Positions 1 through 8,834 of a DNA stretch of 64,000 nucleotides are shown one piece after another (the first letter of the stretch is position 1; each line of letters opens with the position of its first letter). This DNA is from an uncultured Desulfuromonas sp. (GTDB lineage Bacteria > Desulfobacterota > Desulfuromonadia > Desulfuromonadales > Desulfuromonadaceae), in the NCBI RefSeq assembly GCF_963678835.1, contig NZ_OY787470.1:434001-498000 (forward strand). The letters run 5' to 3'. The translations under genes and the position numbers were made by a program. Under the pieces are notes generated by a model. That model was not told the origin of the DNA. It did not search any database and saw only the letters and a program-made list of their open reading frames with translations.

Positions 1-1503
1 CCGCCACCGCACCACGATATCTATTCTATTGAGGATTTGGCGCAACTGATTTTTGACCTCAAGCAGATCAATCCGGAAGCCACCATCAGCGTCAAACTGG
101 TCTCCACCGCCGGTGTCGGCACCATTGCCGCCGGGGTCGCCAAGGCGTACGCGGATAAGATTGTCATCTCCGGCAATGACGGCGGTACCGGCGCGGCTCA
201 GCTCAATTCCATCAAGCATGCCGGGAATCCATGGGAATTGGGTCTTTCCGAGGCGCACAATAGCCTCAAAGGCAACGGCTTGCGCGAGTTGGTGCATTTG
301 CAGACTGACGGTGGCTTGAAGATCGGCCGCGATATCGTCAAGGCCGCCATGCTCGGTGCGGAAAGCTACGGTTTCGGTACGCCGTTGCTGGTACTGCTTG
401 GCTGCAAAATGTTGCGTGTCTGCCATCTCAATCGTTGCACCGTCGGTGTTGCCACCCAGGATGATTTCCTGCGCAGCCATTATCAGGGCACCGTCGACAA
501 GGTGGTCAGTTATCTGACCAATGTGGCGCAAGATGTCCGCGAGATTCTCGCCGAACTCGGTTTCCGCAGTCTCAACGAGGTGATCGGTCGCAGTGATCTG
601 CTCAAAGCTATTGACGATGAGACAGCCGACAAGTTTGATTTCTCTGCCGTGTTGCAGCGCTGTGATGGTGTGGATATCAAACAGAAGGCCAACGATCCTT
701 TCGATGACAATGCCTTTGAAAAAGATGTGCTCAAAGAAGTCTATTCCAGCCTGAAGAATCCCAAGGAAGAGATTGTCGTTGAGCGCGATATCATCAATAC
801 CTGCCGCAGCTTCGGCACCATGATCAGTGGTGAGATTGCCCGCTATTATGGCGATGAAGGGCTGTCCAAAGATACCATCACCGTTAAGCTCACCGGTGTG
901 GCGGGCCAATCCCTCGGGGCGTTTCTTGCCAATGGTCTGACGATTCATGTCGACGGGGTGGCCAATGACTATGTCGGTAAAGGGATGCACGCCGGCTTGA
1001 TCAGCGTGGTGCCGCCCGAATACAAGCCGGGCATGTCGGCAGTTGGCAACACCTGCCTTTATGGTGCCACTGGCGGTAAGTTATTTGTCGCCGGAACTGC
1101 TGGCGAACGCTTTGGCGTGCGCAACTCCGGCGCCCTGGCCGTGGTGGAAGGCAGTGGTGACCATGCCTGTGAATACATGACCGGCGGTACCGTGGTGATT
1201 CTCGGTGAAACCGGCATCAATTTCGGTGCCGGGATGACCGGCGGCGCAGCCTTCGTCTATGATCGCAACAAGAACTTTATCGATAAGCTGAATCAGGAAC
1301 TGGTTGAGGCTCGGCGCATAGACGTTGATGATGACAATGAGGGCAAGCTGTACCTCAAGCAGATTCTTACCAGTTACCACAATCGCACCCGTAGCCCCCT
1401 AGCGCGCTACGTGCTGGATAATTTCCGTGAAGAACTGGCGTATTTCTGGATGGTGGTGCCCAAAGATATGAAAGCGCCACTCAATCCGAAAGAGGGGGAT
1501 TAG
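1..1503 (+). CDS. gltB: Glutamate synthase large subunit, C-terminal part (cut by window edge)
   Basis: The reading frame is open from base 1, so this is the 3' part (about 500 codons) of a gene that starts outside the window. It encodes the FMN/3Fe-4S synthase domain and the C-terminal GXGXG beta-helix of the NADPH glutamate synthase alpha subunit, which makes two glutamates from glutamine and 2-oxoglutarate. Visible signs are the FMN-site segment SGNDGGTGAAQ, the spaced cysteines CKMLRVCHLNRC (C-x5-C-x4-C, the 3Fe-4S ligands) and the repeated Gly-rich segment around GATGGKLFVAGTAGERFGVRNSG. gltD follows after 9 bp, so the two form an operon. Identification is firm; the amidotransferase domain lies off the window. 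Confidence 0.96.
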   Translation, partial: PPPHHDIYSIEDLAQLIFDLKQINPEATISVKLVSTAGVGTIAAGVAKAYADKIVISGNDGGTGAAQLNSIKHAGNPWELGLSEAHNSLKGNGLRELVHLQTDGGLKIGRDIVKAAMLGAESYGFGTPLLVLLGCKMLRVCHLNRCTVGVATQDDFLRSHYQGTVDKVVSYLTNVAQDVREILAELGFRSLNEVIGRSDLLKAIDDETADKFDFSAVLQRCDGVDIKQKANDPFDDNAFEKDVLKEVYSSLKNPKEEIVVERDIINTCRSFGTMISGEIARYYGDEGLSKDTITVKLTGVAGQSLGAFLANGLTIHVDGVANDYVGKGMHAGLISVVPPEYKPGMSAVGNTCLYGATGGKLFVAGTAGERFGVRNSGALAVVEGSGDHACEYMTGGTVVILGETGINFGAGMTGGAAFVYDRNKNFIDKLNQELVEARRIDVDDDNEGKLYLKQILTSYHNRTRSPLARYVLDNFREELAYFWMVVPKDMKAPLNPKEGD

Positions 1504-1512
1504 GAGCGGACT

Positions 1513-2904
1513 ATGCAGAGTTTTATTCAGACATCACGAACCGAACCGGTCAAAAGCGAAGTCAGTGAGCGGATTTGCGACTTCGGTGAAATCTATACCC
1601 TCTATACCGCGAAAAAAGTGGCGTTGCAGGCTGAACGCTGTGTGCAATGCGGTGACCCGTTTTGCACCGCCATCGGCTGCCCGTTGAATAATGCCATCCC
1701 GCAATGGTTGCAGGCCATTGCTGAGCATGATCTGGAAAAGGCGTTCCGCCTGTCTAATGAAACCTCCCCGTTTCCCGAGGTGCTTGGTCGGGTGTGTCCC
1801 CAGGCCAACCTGTGTGAAGGGGCCTGTACTCTGGATGACGGCTACGGGGCGATCACCATTGGCGCCATTGAGGCCTCGATTACTGATCTGGCCTTTAAGG
1901 AAGGATTGGAAATTCCGTTTCCCGGCGTGATTCGCGATAAAAAGGTAGCCGTGGTCGGCTCCGGTCCGGCGGGGATGTCCTGTGCCCACTTTCTACTGCG
2001 TGCCGGTATTGAAGTCGAAATGTTCGAACGAGCTTCCAAGCCCGGCGGACTGCTGACCTATGGCATTCCCGGTTTCAAACTGGAAAAAGGCATTGTTGAG
2101 CGACGTTTCAAGATGCTCAAAAGGGCAGGGCTGGTGCTCCGCCTCAACTGTGCGGTTGGCGAAGATATCACATTGCAGGAGTTGCACGATCAGTACGATG
2201 CCGTGTTCCTCGGCACTGGTGCCACCGAGGGTAAGAGTGCCCGTCTCGACCACGAAAACAGCGACCAGGTGTTCTACGCCATGGATTATCTGACCCAGGT
2301 ACAGCAACGCCTTTACGGCCAGGAATGGGATGCGCGGTTCAATGTTGCCGAGCGCAACGTCATTGTTATCGGCGGCGGCGATACGGCCATGGACTGTGTG
2401 CGCACGGCCATTCGTGAGCAGGCCAAGAACGTCACTTGCCTCTACCGCCGTGACCAGACCAACATGCCCGGTAGTGTCAAAGAGTATCGCAATGCCGTGG
2501 AGGAAGGGGTGGAATTCCTGTTCAACGAAACACCCCATGCCATTGTGGTGGATGACAATGGCAAGATTATCGGTGTGGATGCCGTGCGCACTGAACTGGG
2601 CGAGCCCGGTGAAGACGGTCGTCAGCGGGTGCGTGAGATTGACGGCAGCGAGCACTGTGTGGCTGCCGATATCATCATCCTGGCGCTGGGATTTGACGTG
2701 GCGGAAAATGGCGCGCTGGAGACGTTGGGCGTTAAAGCCAATCAATGGCATGAGATTCAGACCGATGCCGAGAGCGGACAAACCGGTAACGCTAAAATTT
2801 TTGCCGGCGGCGATTGCTGTCGCGGTGCTGATTTGGTGGTGACGGCGGCGGCCGATGGACGCAAGGCGGCTATGGCGATTATGGAGCAGTTGCTGGGGGA
2901 ATAA
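1513..2904 (+). CDS. gltD: Glutamate synthase small (beta) subunit
   Basis: A 463-residue NADPH-oxidising subunit that passes electrons through FAD and 4Fe-4S clusters to GltB. The N-terminus carries the Fe-S cysteines CVQCGDPFC and, near residue 95, CPQANLCEGAC. Next come an FAD Rossmann motif VVGSGPAGMSCA (about residue 146) and an NADPH motif VIGGGDTAMDC. Length is normal for GltD. The ATG has an AGGAG ribosome site overlapping the gltB stop region. The gene is followed directly by a repeat array, and no clear terminator hairpin with a T-run was seen. Confidence 0.97.
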   Translation: MQSFIQTSRTEPVKSEVSERICDFGEIYTLYTAKKVALQAERCVQCGDPFCTAIGCPLNNAIPQWLQAIAEHDLEKAFRLSNETSPFPEVLGRVCPQANLCEGACTLDDGYGAITIGAIEASITDLAFKEGLEIPFPGVIRDKKVAVVGSGPAGMSCAHFLLRAGIEVEMFERASKPGGLLTYGIPGFKLEKGIVERRFKMLKRAGLVLRLNCAVGEDITLQELHDQYDAVFLGTGATEGKSARLDHENSDQVFYAMDYLTQVQQRLYGQEWDARFNVAERNVIVIGGGDTAMDCVRTAIREQAKNVTCLYRRDQTNMPGSVKEYRNAVEEGVEFLFNETPHAIVVDDNGKIIGVDAVRTELGEPGEDGRQRVREIDGSEHCVAADIIILALGFDVAENGALETLGVKANQWHEIQTDAESGQTGNAKIFAGGDCCRGADLVVTAAADGRKAAMAIMEQLLGE

Positions 2905-2931
2905 AAATTAGGTTATTTACCGCCAAGAGTT

Positions 2932-3682
2932 TCCTGGCGTGCGGGCGCGGAAGCCCGCGTCACGTGGGTACCACCATTGCGAACGGATGAAGTTCGCTGG
3001 TGCGATTAGCTTCGGATTACGAGCCACTGAAGATCAAAGTCAAGGTCGCCGGGATTCGTCCCGGCAGCCGACATCCTTTTGACTGGCCGCTCAAAAGGAT
3101 GCAAAAACCAGCTTGAACACCTCCTGAACCTGGATTCACCTACACTGTGCCTGTTTCCGTTGTGCGTCACAGATTCGGCTCGCCGCCCTTTAGGTCGGCG
3201 AATCGTGCAACTCATCGTCTGTGGCGTAAAACGTTGATAACCAATTGAAGCTGCACTTTATTTCTTCCGTGGCACCGATCAAACGGGTGGGCAGTGTCCA
3301 CCCTTGCCTGGGTTTGTTGTTGAGCAGCCAAGCCCTCCCGTTCAGCAGCGCCGAACGAAGAAAACGGTCAGCGCGATGGTCGTCGGCAACCTGTTTGAGC
3401 GTCAGCGAGTTTTGCCGACATCGCGATGTTAGTGAACGCAGAGAGGGAACCCGTAAGGGCGCAATGACGGGAGTCGATTTTGCGGTACTTTTGTCGACGC
3501 AAAAGTGCCCCGACGTGCGGGCGCGGAAGCCCGCGTCACGTGGGTACCACCTTCGCGAACGGATGAAGTTCGCCAGAGCGATTCGTTTCGGATTACGAAC
3601 CACTGAAGCTCAAGATCAAAGTCAAGGTCGCCGGGTTTCGTCCCGGCAGCCGACATCCTTTTGACTGGCCGCTCAAAAGGAT
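2932..3682. repeat. 575-bp repeat array I, left part (interrupted by an IS3 element)
   Basis: Non-coding. It holds about 1.3 units of the repeat also found at 6.6-7.8, 18.2-20.6, 22.8-23.05 and 50.35-50.5 kb. The recurring segment GCGGGCGCGGAAGCCCGC begins at 2941 and again at 3517, a 576-bp step. Each unit contains several inverted repeats: the GCGGGC/GCCCGC hairpin, a GCCGGG/CCCGGC hairpin, CATCCTTTTGA/TCAAAAGGATG around an 8-nt loop, and GGTACTTTTG/CAAAAGTGCC around TCGACG. The unit at 3517 breaks at 3682, where the IS3 element begins, and resumes at 6625. Open frames across it are not credible genes. Confidence 0.9.
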
Positions 3683-3756
3683 TGTAGTGGTCTACTAAAC
3701 TTGGACACCCACAAAGGTGGTAACATCCACCTAAACGAGAAAGGGGTCTAAGGACT

Positions 3757-4059
3757 ATGGGAAGAAAAATATTCACAAATGAATTCAAGGTTGAATGTGC
3801 CAGCCTTGTTTTGGATCAGGGATACAGTGTCCCAGATGCTGCCCGAGTTATGGATGTTGGAGAAACGGCCATGCGTCGTTGGGTAAAGCAGCTCAAACAG
3901 GAACGGGCTGGGACGACACCGGAAACTCCAGCCCTTACAGAGGACAAAAAGCGTATCCAGGAACTCGAAGCCCATATTCGTCGTCTGGAGAAAGAGAAGC
4001 AAATCCTAAAAAAGGCTACCGCTCTCTTAATGTCGGAAGACAAGCTTCGTTTGAGTTGA
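3757..4059 (+). CDS. IS3-family transposase OrfA
   Basis: A 100-residue DNA-binding subunit. The N-terminal half is a helix-turn-helix (YSVPDAARVMDVGETAMRRWVKQ) and the C-terminal half a leucine-zipper-like coiled coil (IQELEAHIRRLEKEKQIL) used for multimerisation. The ATG has an AAGGA ribosome site. Near the 3' end sits a heptamer A AAA AAG that would allow a -1 frameshift into orfB, giving the OrfAB transposase. The frame is intact, but its partner is split by the inner element, so transposition from this copy is unlikely. Confidence 0.93.
   Translation: MGRKIFTNEFKVECASLVLDQGYSVPDAARVMDVGETAMRRWVKQLKQERAGTTPETPALTEDKKRIQELEAHIRRLEKEKQILKKATALLMSEDKLRLS
4008..4014 (+). other. Programmed -1 frameshift heptamer A AAA AAG
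   Basis: In the orfA frame the codons read CTA AAA AAG. The heptamer is in the right phase to shift ribosomes into the orfB frame, which then reads through to the insertion point at 4126. This is the canonical IS3-family slip signal; usage was not tested. Confidence 0.75.
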
Positions 4060-4126
4060 TCAGTACATTCAGAGAGCATGACTGCGTTTGTATCCTTTGC
4101 CGTCTTTTTGATGTTTCGCCTTCTAG
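4014..4126 (+). pseudogene. IS3 OrfB, 5' fragment before the inner insertion
   Basis: In the -1 frame relative to orfA this stretch encodes the start of OrfB, ending FDVSPSS at the insertion point. Joining base 4126 to 5827 restores the frame exactly (SSYYAYLNRRAH), which shows the gene was intact until the IS1380-type element inserted. Confidence 0.85.
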
Positions 4127-4220
4127 CCCGAATTTCTCACCAATAAATAGAATAAGGCTGTATTTCGTGGCATAAATGTAGTGAGACCAATCACTTACAT
4201 AGCGCGAAAGGAACAGCCTT

Positions 4221-5606
4221 ATGAAAACAGAGTGTAACACAGAGCAACTTGAGTTTCATAGCTTTGGTCGGCGTGAAATTATTGGTCAATTCGATGGCAT
4301 CAAGATCAGTTCCGATGGCGGTGGCATCCTTCTTCGAGAGGTCGAAAAACGCACCGGCATATTGCGTCGTTTGAGTCAATGCTTCACGGACTATCGCAAT
4401 CCAGAGATGATTACCCACAGCCTCGAATCCTTGATTAGCCAGCGCATCATGGCGCTGGCATTAGGCTACGAAGACCTCAACGACCATGATGTTTTGCGCC
4501 ATGATGCCTTGCTCAGTGTTTTAAGTGGTAAGTCCAATGGAAAAATGGGAGCCGGGAAAAGCACTCTCAACCGTCTTGAACTGACACCTGCGACGGGCTC
4601 AAGTTCATCGCGCTACAAGAAGATTGTCGCCAATAGTGACGCTATGGACGAGCTTTTGATTGATTTCTTTCAGAAGTCATTCAGTGAAGTTCCAGAAGAG
4701 ATCGTCTTGGATGTAGACGCTACAGATGATCTAATCCACGGTACTCAGCAGGGGCGTTTTTATCATGGCTATTATCGAAGCTACTGCTATTTGCCGCTGT
4801 ATATTTTTTGTGGGGAACAGCTGTTGTGCGCCCGCTTGCGTACGGCGGATCAGGATGGTGCCGCCGGAACAAAAGAAGAACTGGAACGCATTGTCCGACG
4901 CATTCGCCAATCATGGCCGGATGTTCGCATCGTTGTGCGTGGAGACAGTGGTTTTTGTCGCGACGAGATTATGACTTGGTGCGAGCACGAAGAAAACCGC
5001 GTGGACTATGTCTTGGGATTGGCGAAAAACTCTCGCTTGAAGACACTGCTAGAAGAGGAGATGGAACAGGCGAAACAAGAGCATGAGCAGACAGAAAAAG
5101 CCGCACGGGTATTCAAAGACTTTCACTACCAGACCCGCAATAGCTGGAGCCGGTCCAGGCGCGTTGTGGGCAAAGCGGAATATTTGTCCAAGGGAGAAAA
5201 TCCCCGCTTTGTCGTAACGACACTGAGCGAGGAAAAAGCGGATGCCCGCAGCTTGTATGAAGACATTTACTGCGCCCGCGGCGACATGGAAAATCGGATC
5301 AAGGAACAACAACTGGCCCTGTTTGCCGACCGGACGTCCTGTCATGAAATGCGTGCCAACCAATTGCGCCTGTATTTTTCCAGCTTTGCCTATGTTCTGT
5401 TACAAACTCTGCGGCGCATCGGATTAAAAGAAACGGAATTGGCCAAAGCACAGAGCGAAACAATCCGTCTGAAATTACTGAAGATTGGCACCCGGATCAA
5501 AATCAGCGTGCGCAAGATCTGGCTGTCATTTTCAGAAAGCTATCCCTATGCGGACTTGCTGCGCCAAGTTTTGGGGAATCTTCAAAAAATACCGATACGC
5601 TGTTAA
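4221..5606 (+). CDS. IS1380-family transposase
   Basis: A 461-residue DDE transposase with no frameshift. The N-terminal part (SSDGGGILLREVEKRTG) is typical of the family. Likely catalytic acidic residues lie in LDVDATDD (about 169), VVRGDSGFCRDE (about 240) and the family signature YCARGDMENRIKEQ (about 352-365). The ATG follows GCGAAAGGA. A 28-bp perfect palindrome downstream may end transcription. Family assignment is strong from the signature motifs. Confidence 0.93.
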   Translation: MKTECNTEQLEFHSFGRREIIGQFDGIKISSDGGGILLREVEKRTGILRRLSQCFTDYRNPEMITHSLESLISQRIMALALGYEDLNDHDVLRHDALLSVLSGKSNGKMGAGKSTLNRLELTPATGSSSSRYKKIVANSDAMDELLIDFFQKSFSEVPEEIVLDVDATDDLIHGTQQGRFYHGYYRSYCYLPLYIFCGEQLLCARLRTADQDGAAGTKEELERIVRRIRQSWPDVRIVVRGDSGFCRDEIMTWCEHEENRVDYVLGLAKNSRLKTLLEEEMEQAKQEHEQTEKAARVFKDFHYQTRNSWSRSRRVVGKAEYLSKGENPRFVVTTLSEEKADARSLYEDIYCARGDMENRIKEQQLALFADRTSCHEMRANQLRLYFSSFAYVLLQTLRRIGLKETELAKAQSETIRLKLLKIGTRIKISVRKIWLSFSESYPYADLLRQVLGNLQKIPIRC

Positions 5607-5768
5607 GGCCAAGGGGAATAGTCAGACAAAATCAAGAGGAGAAAAAAACGAAACCTGGGAGAGGTGCGCCTTTTTTCATAAACATATTGCTCAACGCCGA
5701 CCCATTTGAGTCATTGATGGAGACTGCATTCCACAGGAAGAGCCAATTTGACTATTGGACAGAACAAT

Positions 5769-5796
5769 AGGCGTGATTTTCGCGAAAATCACGCCT
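5769..5796. terminator. Perfect 28-bp palindrome near the right end of the IS1380 element
   Basis: AGGCGTGATTTTCG is followed directly by its exact complement, with no spacer. It lies 163 bp after the transposase stop and just inside the right terminal repeat. It could act as a terminator or as a shield against outside transcription; there is no long T-run. Confidence 0.5.
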
Positions 5797-5827
5797 CAAA
5801 AAACAGTGGTGAGAAATTCGGGCTAGC

Positions 5828-6613
5828 TACTATGCCTATTTGAATCGTCGAGCTCATCCAGATACTGAACGCATCAAGTTACGTATTCGGATCAAGGAGT
5901 TGTTCAATAAAAGTCGTTATTCAGTTGGAAGCCGCAGTCTTACCAACATGTTACGCAGTGAAGGCATCACCATAGGACGTTTCAAAGTACGTCGTCTGAT
6001 GCGTGAGGCGAGCATATTCAGTAAACAACCTAAACCGCGTTTGTACAGAGTTGCCAAAGTAGAACATCCAAAGATTCCGAACCTGTTGAATCGGGATTTT
6101 GATGCGAAGAGGAAAAACCAGACATGGTGTAGTGATATTACCTATGTTCGAGTTGGAAAACGTTGGATTTATGTCGCTGCGGTATTAGATCTTTACACTC
6201 GGCGCGTTGTTGGCTTGAGCTTATCAGAAAACTGTGACGCACAACTTGCAGTCAACGCTGTCAAAAACGCTTATCGGACAAGGACAAAGCCAACTGGGGT
6301 TTTGGTTCACACAGACCAGGGACAACAATATGGCAGTGATTTGTTCTGTCGCCAGCTTCGATGCTATCAGATGAAACAGAGCATGAGTCGGCGAGGAAAT
6401 TGCTGGGATAATGCACCAATGGAGCGTTTGTTTCGCAGTTACAAAAGCGAATGGATGCCAAAAGGTGGCTATCAAACGTTTGCAGAAGCACAACTCGACA
6501 TAGAGCACTACTTTATGAACTATTACAACTGGAGCAGACCTCATCAAAGAAATAAAGGAATGGCTCCGGCTGTAGCGGAAAAAAAACTTATATCTGTGTC
6601 CAAAAATAGTTGA
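5828..6613 (+). pseudogene. IS3-family transposase OrfB, 3' part (separated from its start)
   Basis: Encodes the integrase core of OrfB. The rve-type DDE residues are visible in WCSDITYVRV, LVHTDQGQQYGSD and NCWDNAPMERLFRSYKSEW. The C-terminal YNWSRPHQRNKGMAP segment is typical. The frame is undamaged but the first 38 or so codons are stranded at 4014-4126 on the other side of the IS1380 insertion. An internal start could give a truncated product, probably inactive. Confidence 0.9.
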
Positions 6614-6621
6614 CCACTACA

Positions 6622-7790
6622 GATGCAAAAACCGGCTGAACACCTCCTGGCCCTCAGATTAACCGACAATGAGTTTGTTTCCGTTATGCGTCACGGATTC
6701 GGCTCGTCGCCCTTTAGGACGACGAATCGTGCAACCCATCATCTTTGGCGTACAACCGTGATAACAATCTTAAGTCGTGCTCTATCTCTGGTGTGGCCCC
6801 GATCAAACGGGTGGGACGGTGCCCACCCTTGCCTGGGTTTGTCATTTAGCAGCCAAGCCCTCCCGTTCAGCAGCGCCGAACGAAGAGAACGGTCAGCGCG
6901 ATGGTCGTCGGCAACCTGTTTGAGGACTGATGCAGACTGGGCGAGTTTTGCCGACATCGCGGTGTTAGTGAACGTAGAGAGGGAACCCGTAAGGGCGCAA
7001 TGGGGTTGTTATTGATCAGATGAACGAGAGATGTTGCGTGAGATTTTTTGCGTCAGCAAGGCAGAGGGAGGAGCTATAGTCGTTCTATGGCGACGACCGA
7101 TAACGCGGCTGACGTGAAAAAGATCCGCAACAACTCCGTGAAGGCTGATTGATGACAACCCGTTGGGAGTCGATTTTGCGGTACTTTTGTCGACGCAAAA
7201 GTGCCCCGACGTGCGGGCGCGGAAGCCCGCGTCACGTGGGTACCACCTTCGCGAACGGATGAAGTTCGCCGGTGCGATTCGTTTCGGATTACGAGCCACT
7301 GAAGATCAAGAACAAAGTCAAAGTCGCCGGGTTTCGTCCCGGCAGCCGACACCCTTTTGACTGGCCGCTCAAAAGGATGCAAAAACCAGCTGAACTTCTC
7401 CTGACCCTCAGATCAACCGACACTGAGTCTGTTTCCGTGATGCTTTGCAGATCCGGCTCGCCGCCCTTTAGGTCGGCGAATCGTGCAACTCATCAGCTTT
7501 GGCGTAAAATGTTGATAACAGTTTGACGCTGTTCTCTATTTTTTTTCGTGGCACCGATCAAACGGGCGGGACGGTGCCCGCCCTGCAGTCGTGTGTTATT
7601 GAGCAGCCAAGCTCTCCCGTTCAGCAGCGCCGAACGAAGAGAACGGTCATCGCGATGCTCGTCGGCAACCTGTTTGAGTGATAGCCCGCGTCATGTGGGT
7701 ACCACCATCGCGAATGGATGAAGTTCACTAGAGCGATCAGCCCCGAATGACGAACCACTGAAGTTCAAGATTATATAGGCAGGATTCCCA
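6622..7790. repeat. 575-bp repeat array I, right part
   Basis: Continuation of the unit broken at 3682, then another full unit and a truncated one. Markers repeat at the expected phase: the CCCGTTCAGCAG segment at 6862 and 7616, and the GCGGGCGCGG hairpin at 7213. The step between 6862 and 7616 is 754 bp because a roughly 162-bp palindromic insert sits at 7003-7164. The last unit has lost its middle: the text jumps from CAACCTGTTTGAG (about 7678) to the CCCGCGTCATGTGGG segment. No gene is supported here. Confidence 0.88.
7003..7164. mobile_element. MITE-like palindromic insert inside a repeat unit
   Basis: Absent from all other copies of the unit, where CAATGACGGGAGTCG is continuous. The ends GGGTTGTTATTGATCAG (7003-7019) and CTGATTGATGACAACCC (7145-7161) are inverted repeats matching at 14 of 17 positions. 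Further nested arms pair: GTTGCG with CGCAAC (7033/7126) and CGTCAGC with GCTGACG (7051/7108), with a CTATAG/CTATGG hairpin at the centre. There is no coding capacity. This looks like a small non-autonomous element or a structured-RNA cassette. Confidence 0.6.
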
Positions 7791-7916
7791 CCCCATGGGT
7801 ATTGAAAATTCATCAGAGAGGATAACCGGTCAAGGTGTCGTTCTGTCGTATCGGACAACGGGTGACTGGCCTCTTGTTTTCTCCGTGTCTCACTGCTTCC
7901 GTGGAGATTCCTTTCC

Positions 7917-8831
7917 CTACAGCATCTCCGGCGTAAACGCCACCACCTCATCAATGGTTGTACTGTCCGTCAGCAGCATGGCCAAGCGGTCAATCCCTAA
8001 GGCAATCCCTGCCGATGGCGGCAGATGTTCCAGTTCCTGTAAAAACGGCTCTGGCAAAGGTGACGGCGCTTTGCCCATCTGCTCACGCAGCGCCTGCTCG
8101 GCAACGAATCGCTGGCGTTGTTCGGCCGGATCATTCAGTTCACTAAACGCATTGGCCAGTTCCATCCCGGCGATGTACAGCTCAAAGCGTTCGGCATGGT
8201 CGGGATCTTCGGGACACAGTCGGGCCAGGGCGGCCATGTCAGCCGGATAATGGGTGATGAAGGTTGGCTGGTGCTTACCGAGGTTGGGCTCGATGTGCTG
8301 AGTGTAAATTTCATCAAAGCACGTGTTGTCAATTGCTTCAGTCAGTGACATGGGTGCGTAACGGTCAAATGCGTCACTGAGTGTCAGACGTTCAAAAGGG
8401 TCTTGAAGCGTGATCGACGCCCCTTGATAGCTGAGTGTTCCTTGTGGGCACAGAGCGCGCAGCAGTTGCTCGCAGTCATTCATCAGGTCGGTGTAATCGG
8501 ACTCTGCGCGATACCATTCCAGCATGGTGAATTCGCCAAGATGGCGTTGCCCACGCTCTTCAGCACGCCAACAGTGGCAGAGTTGAAAAATCCGCTCATA
8601 GCCGGCGGCCAGCAGCCGTTTCATGCACAGTTCGGGGGAGGTGTGCAAAACTTGTTCGCCGCTGGTGACCGGATCAATATGCGCTTCCGGGGCATTGCAG
8701 GGGATGCGGTACGGGGTGTCCACCTCAAGAAACGCCTGCGCGACGAAAAACGCCCGGATGGTTTGCATCATCCGGGCGCGCTCGTTTAAGCGGTGTTTCT
8801 TTTTCAGCAGACCCCAGTTTGGGTCGCTCAT
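7917..8831 (-). CDS. epmA: EF-P lysyltransferase (lysyl-tRNA synthetase paralogue)
   Basis: A 304-residue stand-alone class II catalytic core without the anticodon-binding domain of LysRS, as in EpmA/GenX/PoxA. Motif 2 region FQLCHCWRAEERGQRHLGEFTMLEWYR and motif 3 GIALGIDRLAMLL are present. EpmA activates (R)-beta-lysine and attaches it to a lysine of elongation factor P. The gene follows efp on the same strand after 3 bp, so the modifier and its substrate are co-transcribed. The EpmB aminomutase that supplies beta-lysine is not in the window. Confidence 0.94.
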   Translation of the reverse strand: MSDPNWGLLKKKHRLNERARMMQTIRAFFVAQAFLEVDTPYRIPCNAPEAHIDPVTSGEQVLHTSPELCMKRLLAAGYERIFQLCHCWRAEERGQRHLGEFTMLEWYRAESDYTDLMNDCEQLLRALCPQGTLSYQGASITLQDPFERLTLSDAFDRYAPMSLTEAIDNTCFDEIYTQHIEPNLGKHQPTFITHYPADMAALARLCPEDPDHAERFELYIAGMELANAFSELNDPAEQRQRFVAEQALREQMGKAPSPLPEPFLQELEHLPPSAGIALGIDRLAMLLTDSTTIDEVVAFTPEML

Positions 8832-8834
8832 GAT

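Larger units (their letters stand above)
4127..5822 (+). mobile_element. IS1380-family insertion sequence
   Basis: A 1,696-bp element with perfect 16-bp terminal inverted repeats CCCGAATTTCTCACCA (4127-4142, and its complement at 5807-5822). It is flanked by a 4-bp target duplication CTAG (4123-4126 and 5823-5826). Length, short duplication and transposase type all fit IS1380. It lies inside orfB of the IS3 element and so is the younger insertion. The perfect ends and complete transposase suggest it may still be active. Confidence 0.95.
3683..6621 (+). mobile_element. IS3-family insertion sequence, itself interrupted by an IS1380-family element
   Basis: Ends begin TGTAGTGGTC on the left and finish as the inverted copy GACCACTACA on the right; about 22 of the outer 28 bases match. 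A 3-bp duplication GAT (3680-3682 and 6622-6624) flanks it. Removing the inner insertion (1,700 bp including its duplication) leaves 1,239 bp, the normal size for the family. It inserted into a repeat unit just after the CTCAAAAGGAT hairpin foot. It carries orfA and orfB in the -1 phase typical of IS3 elements. Confidence 0.93.

Noticed and set aside
2932-7790. Integron attC array
   Set aside because: No integrase, no GTTRRRY/RYYYAAC site pair at regular places, and no gene cassettes between copies.
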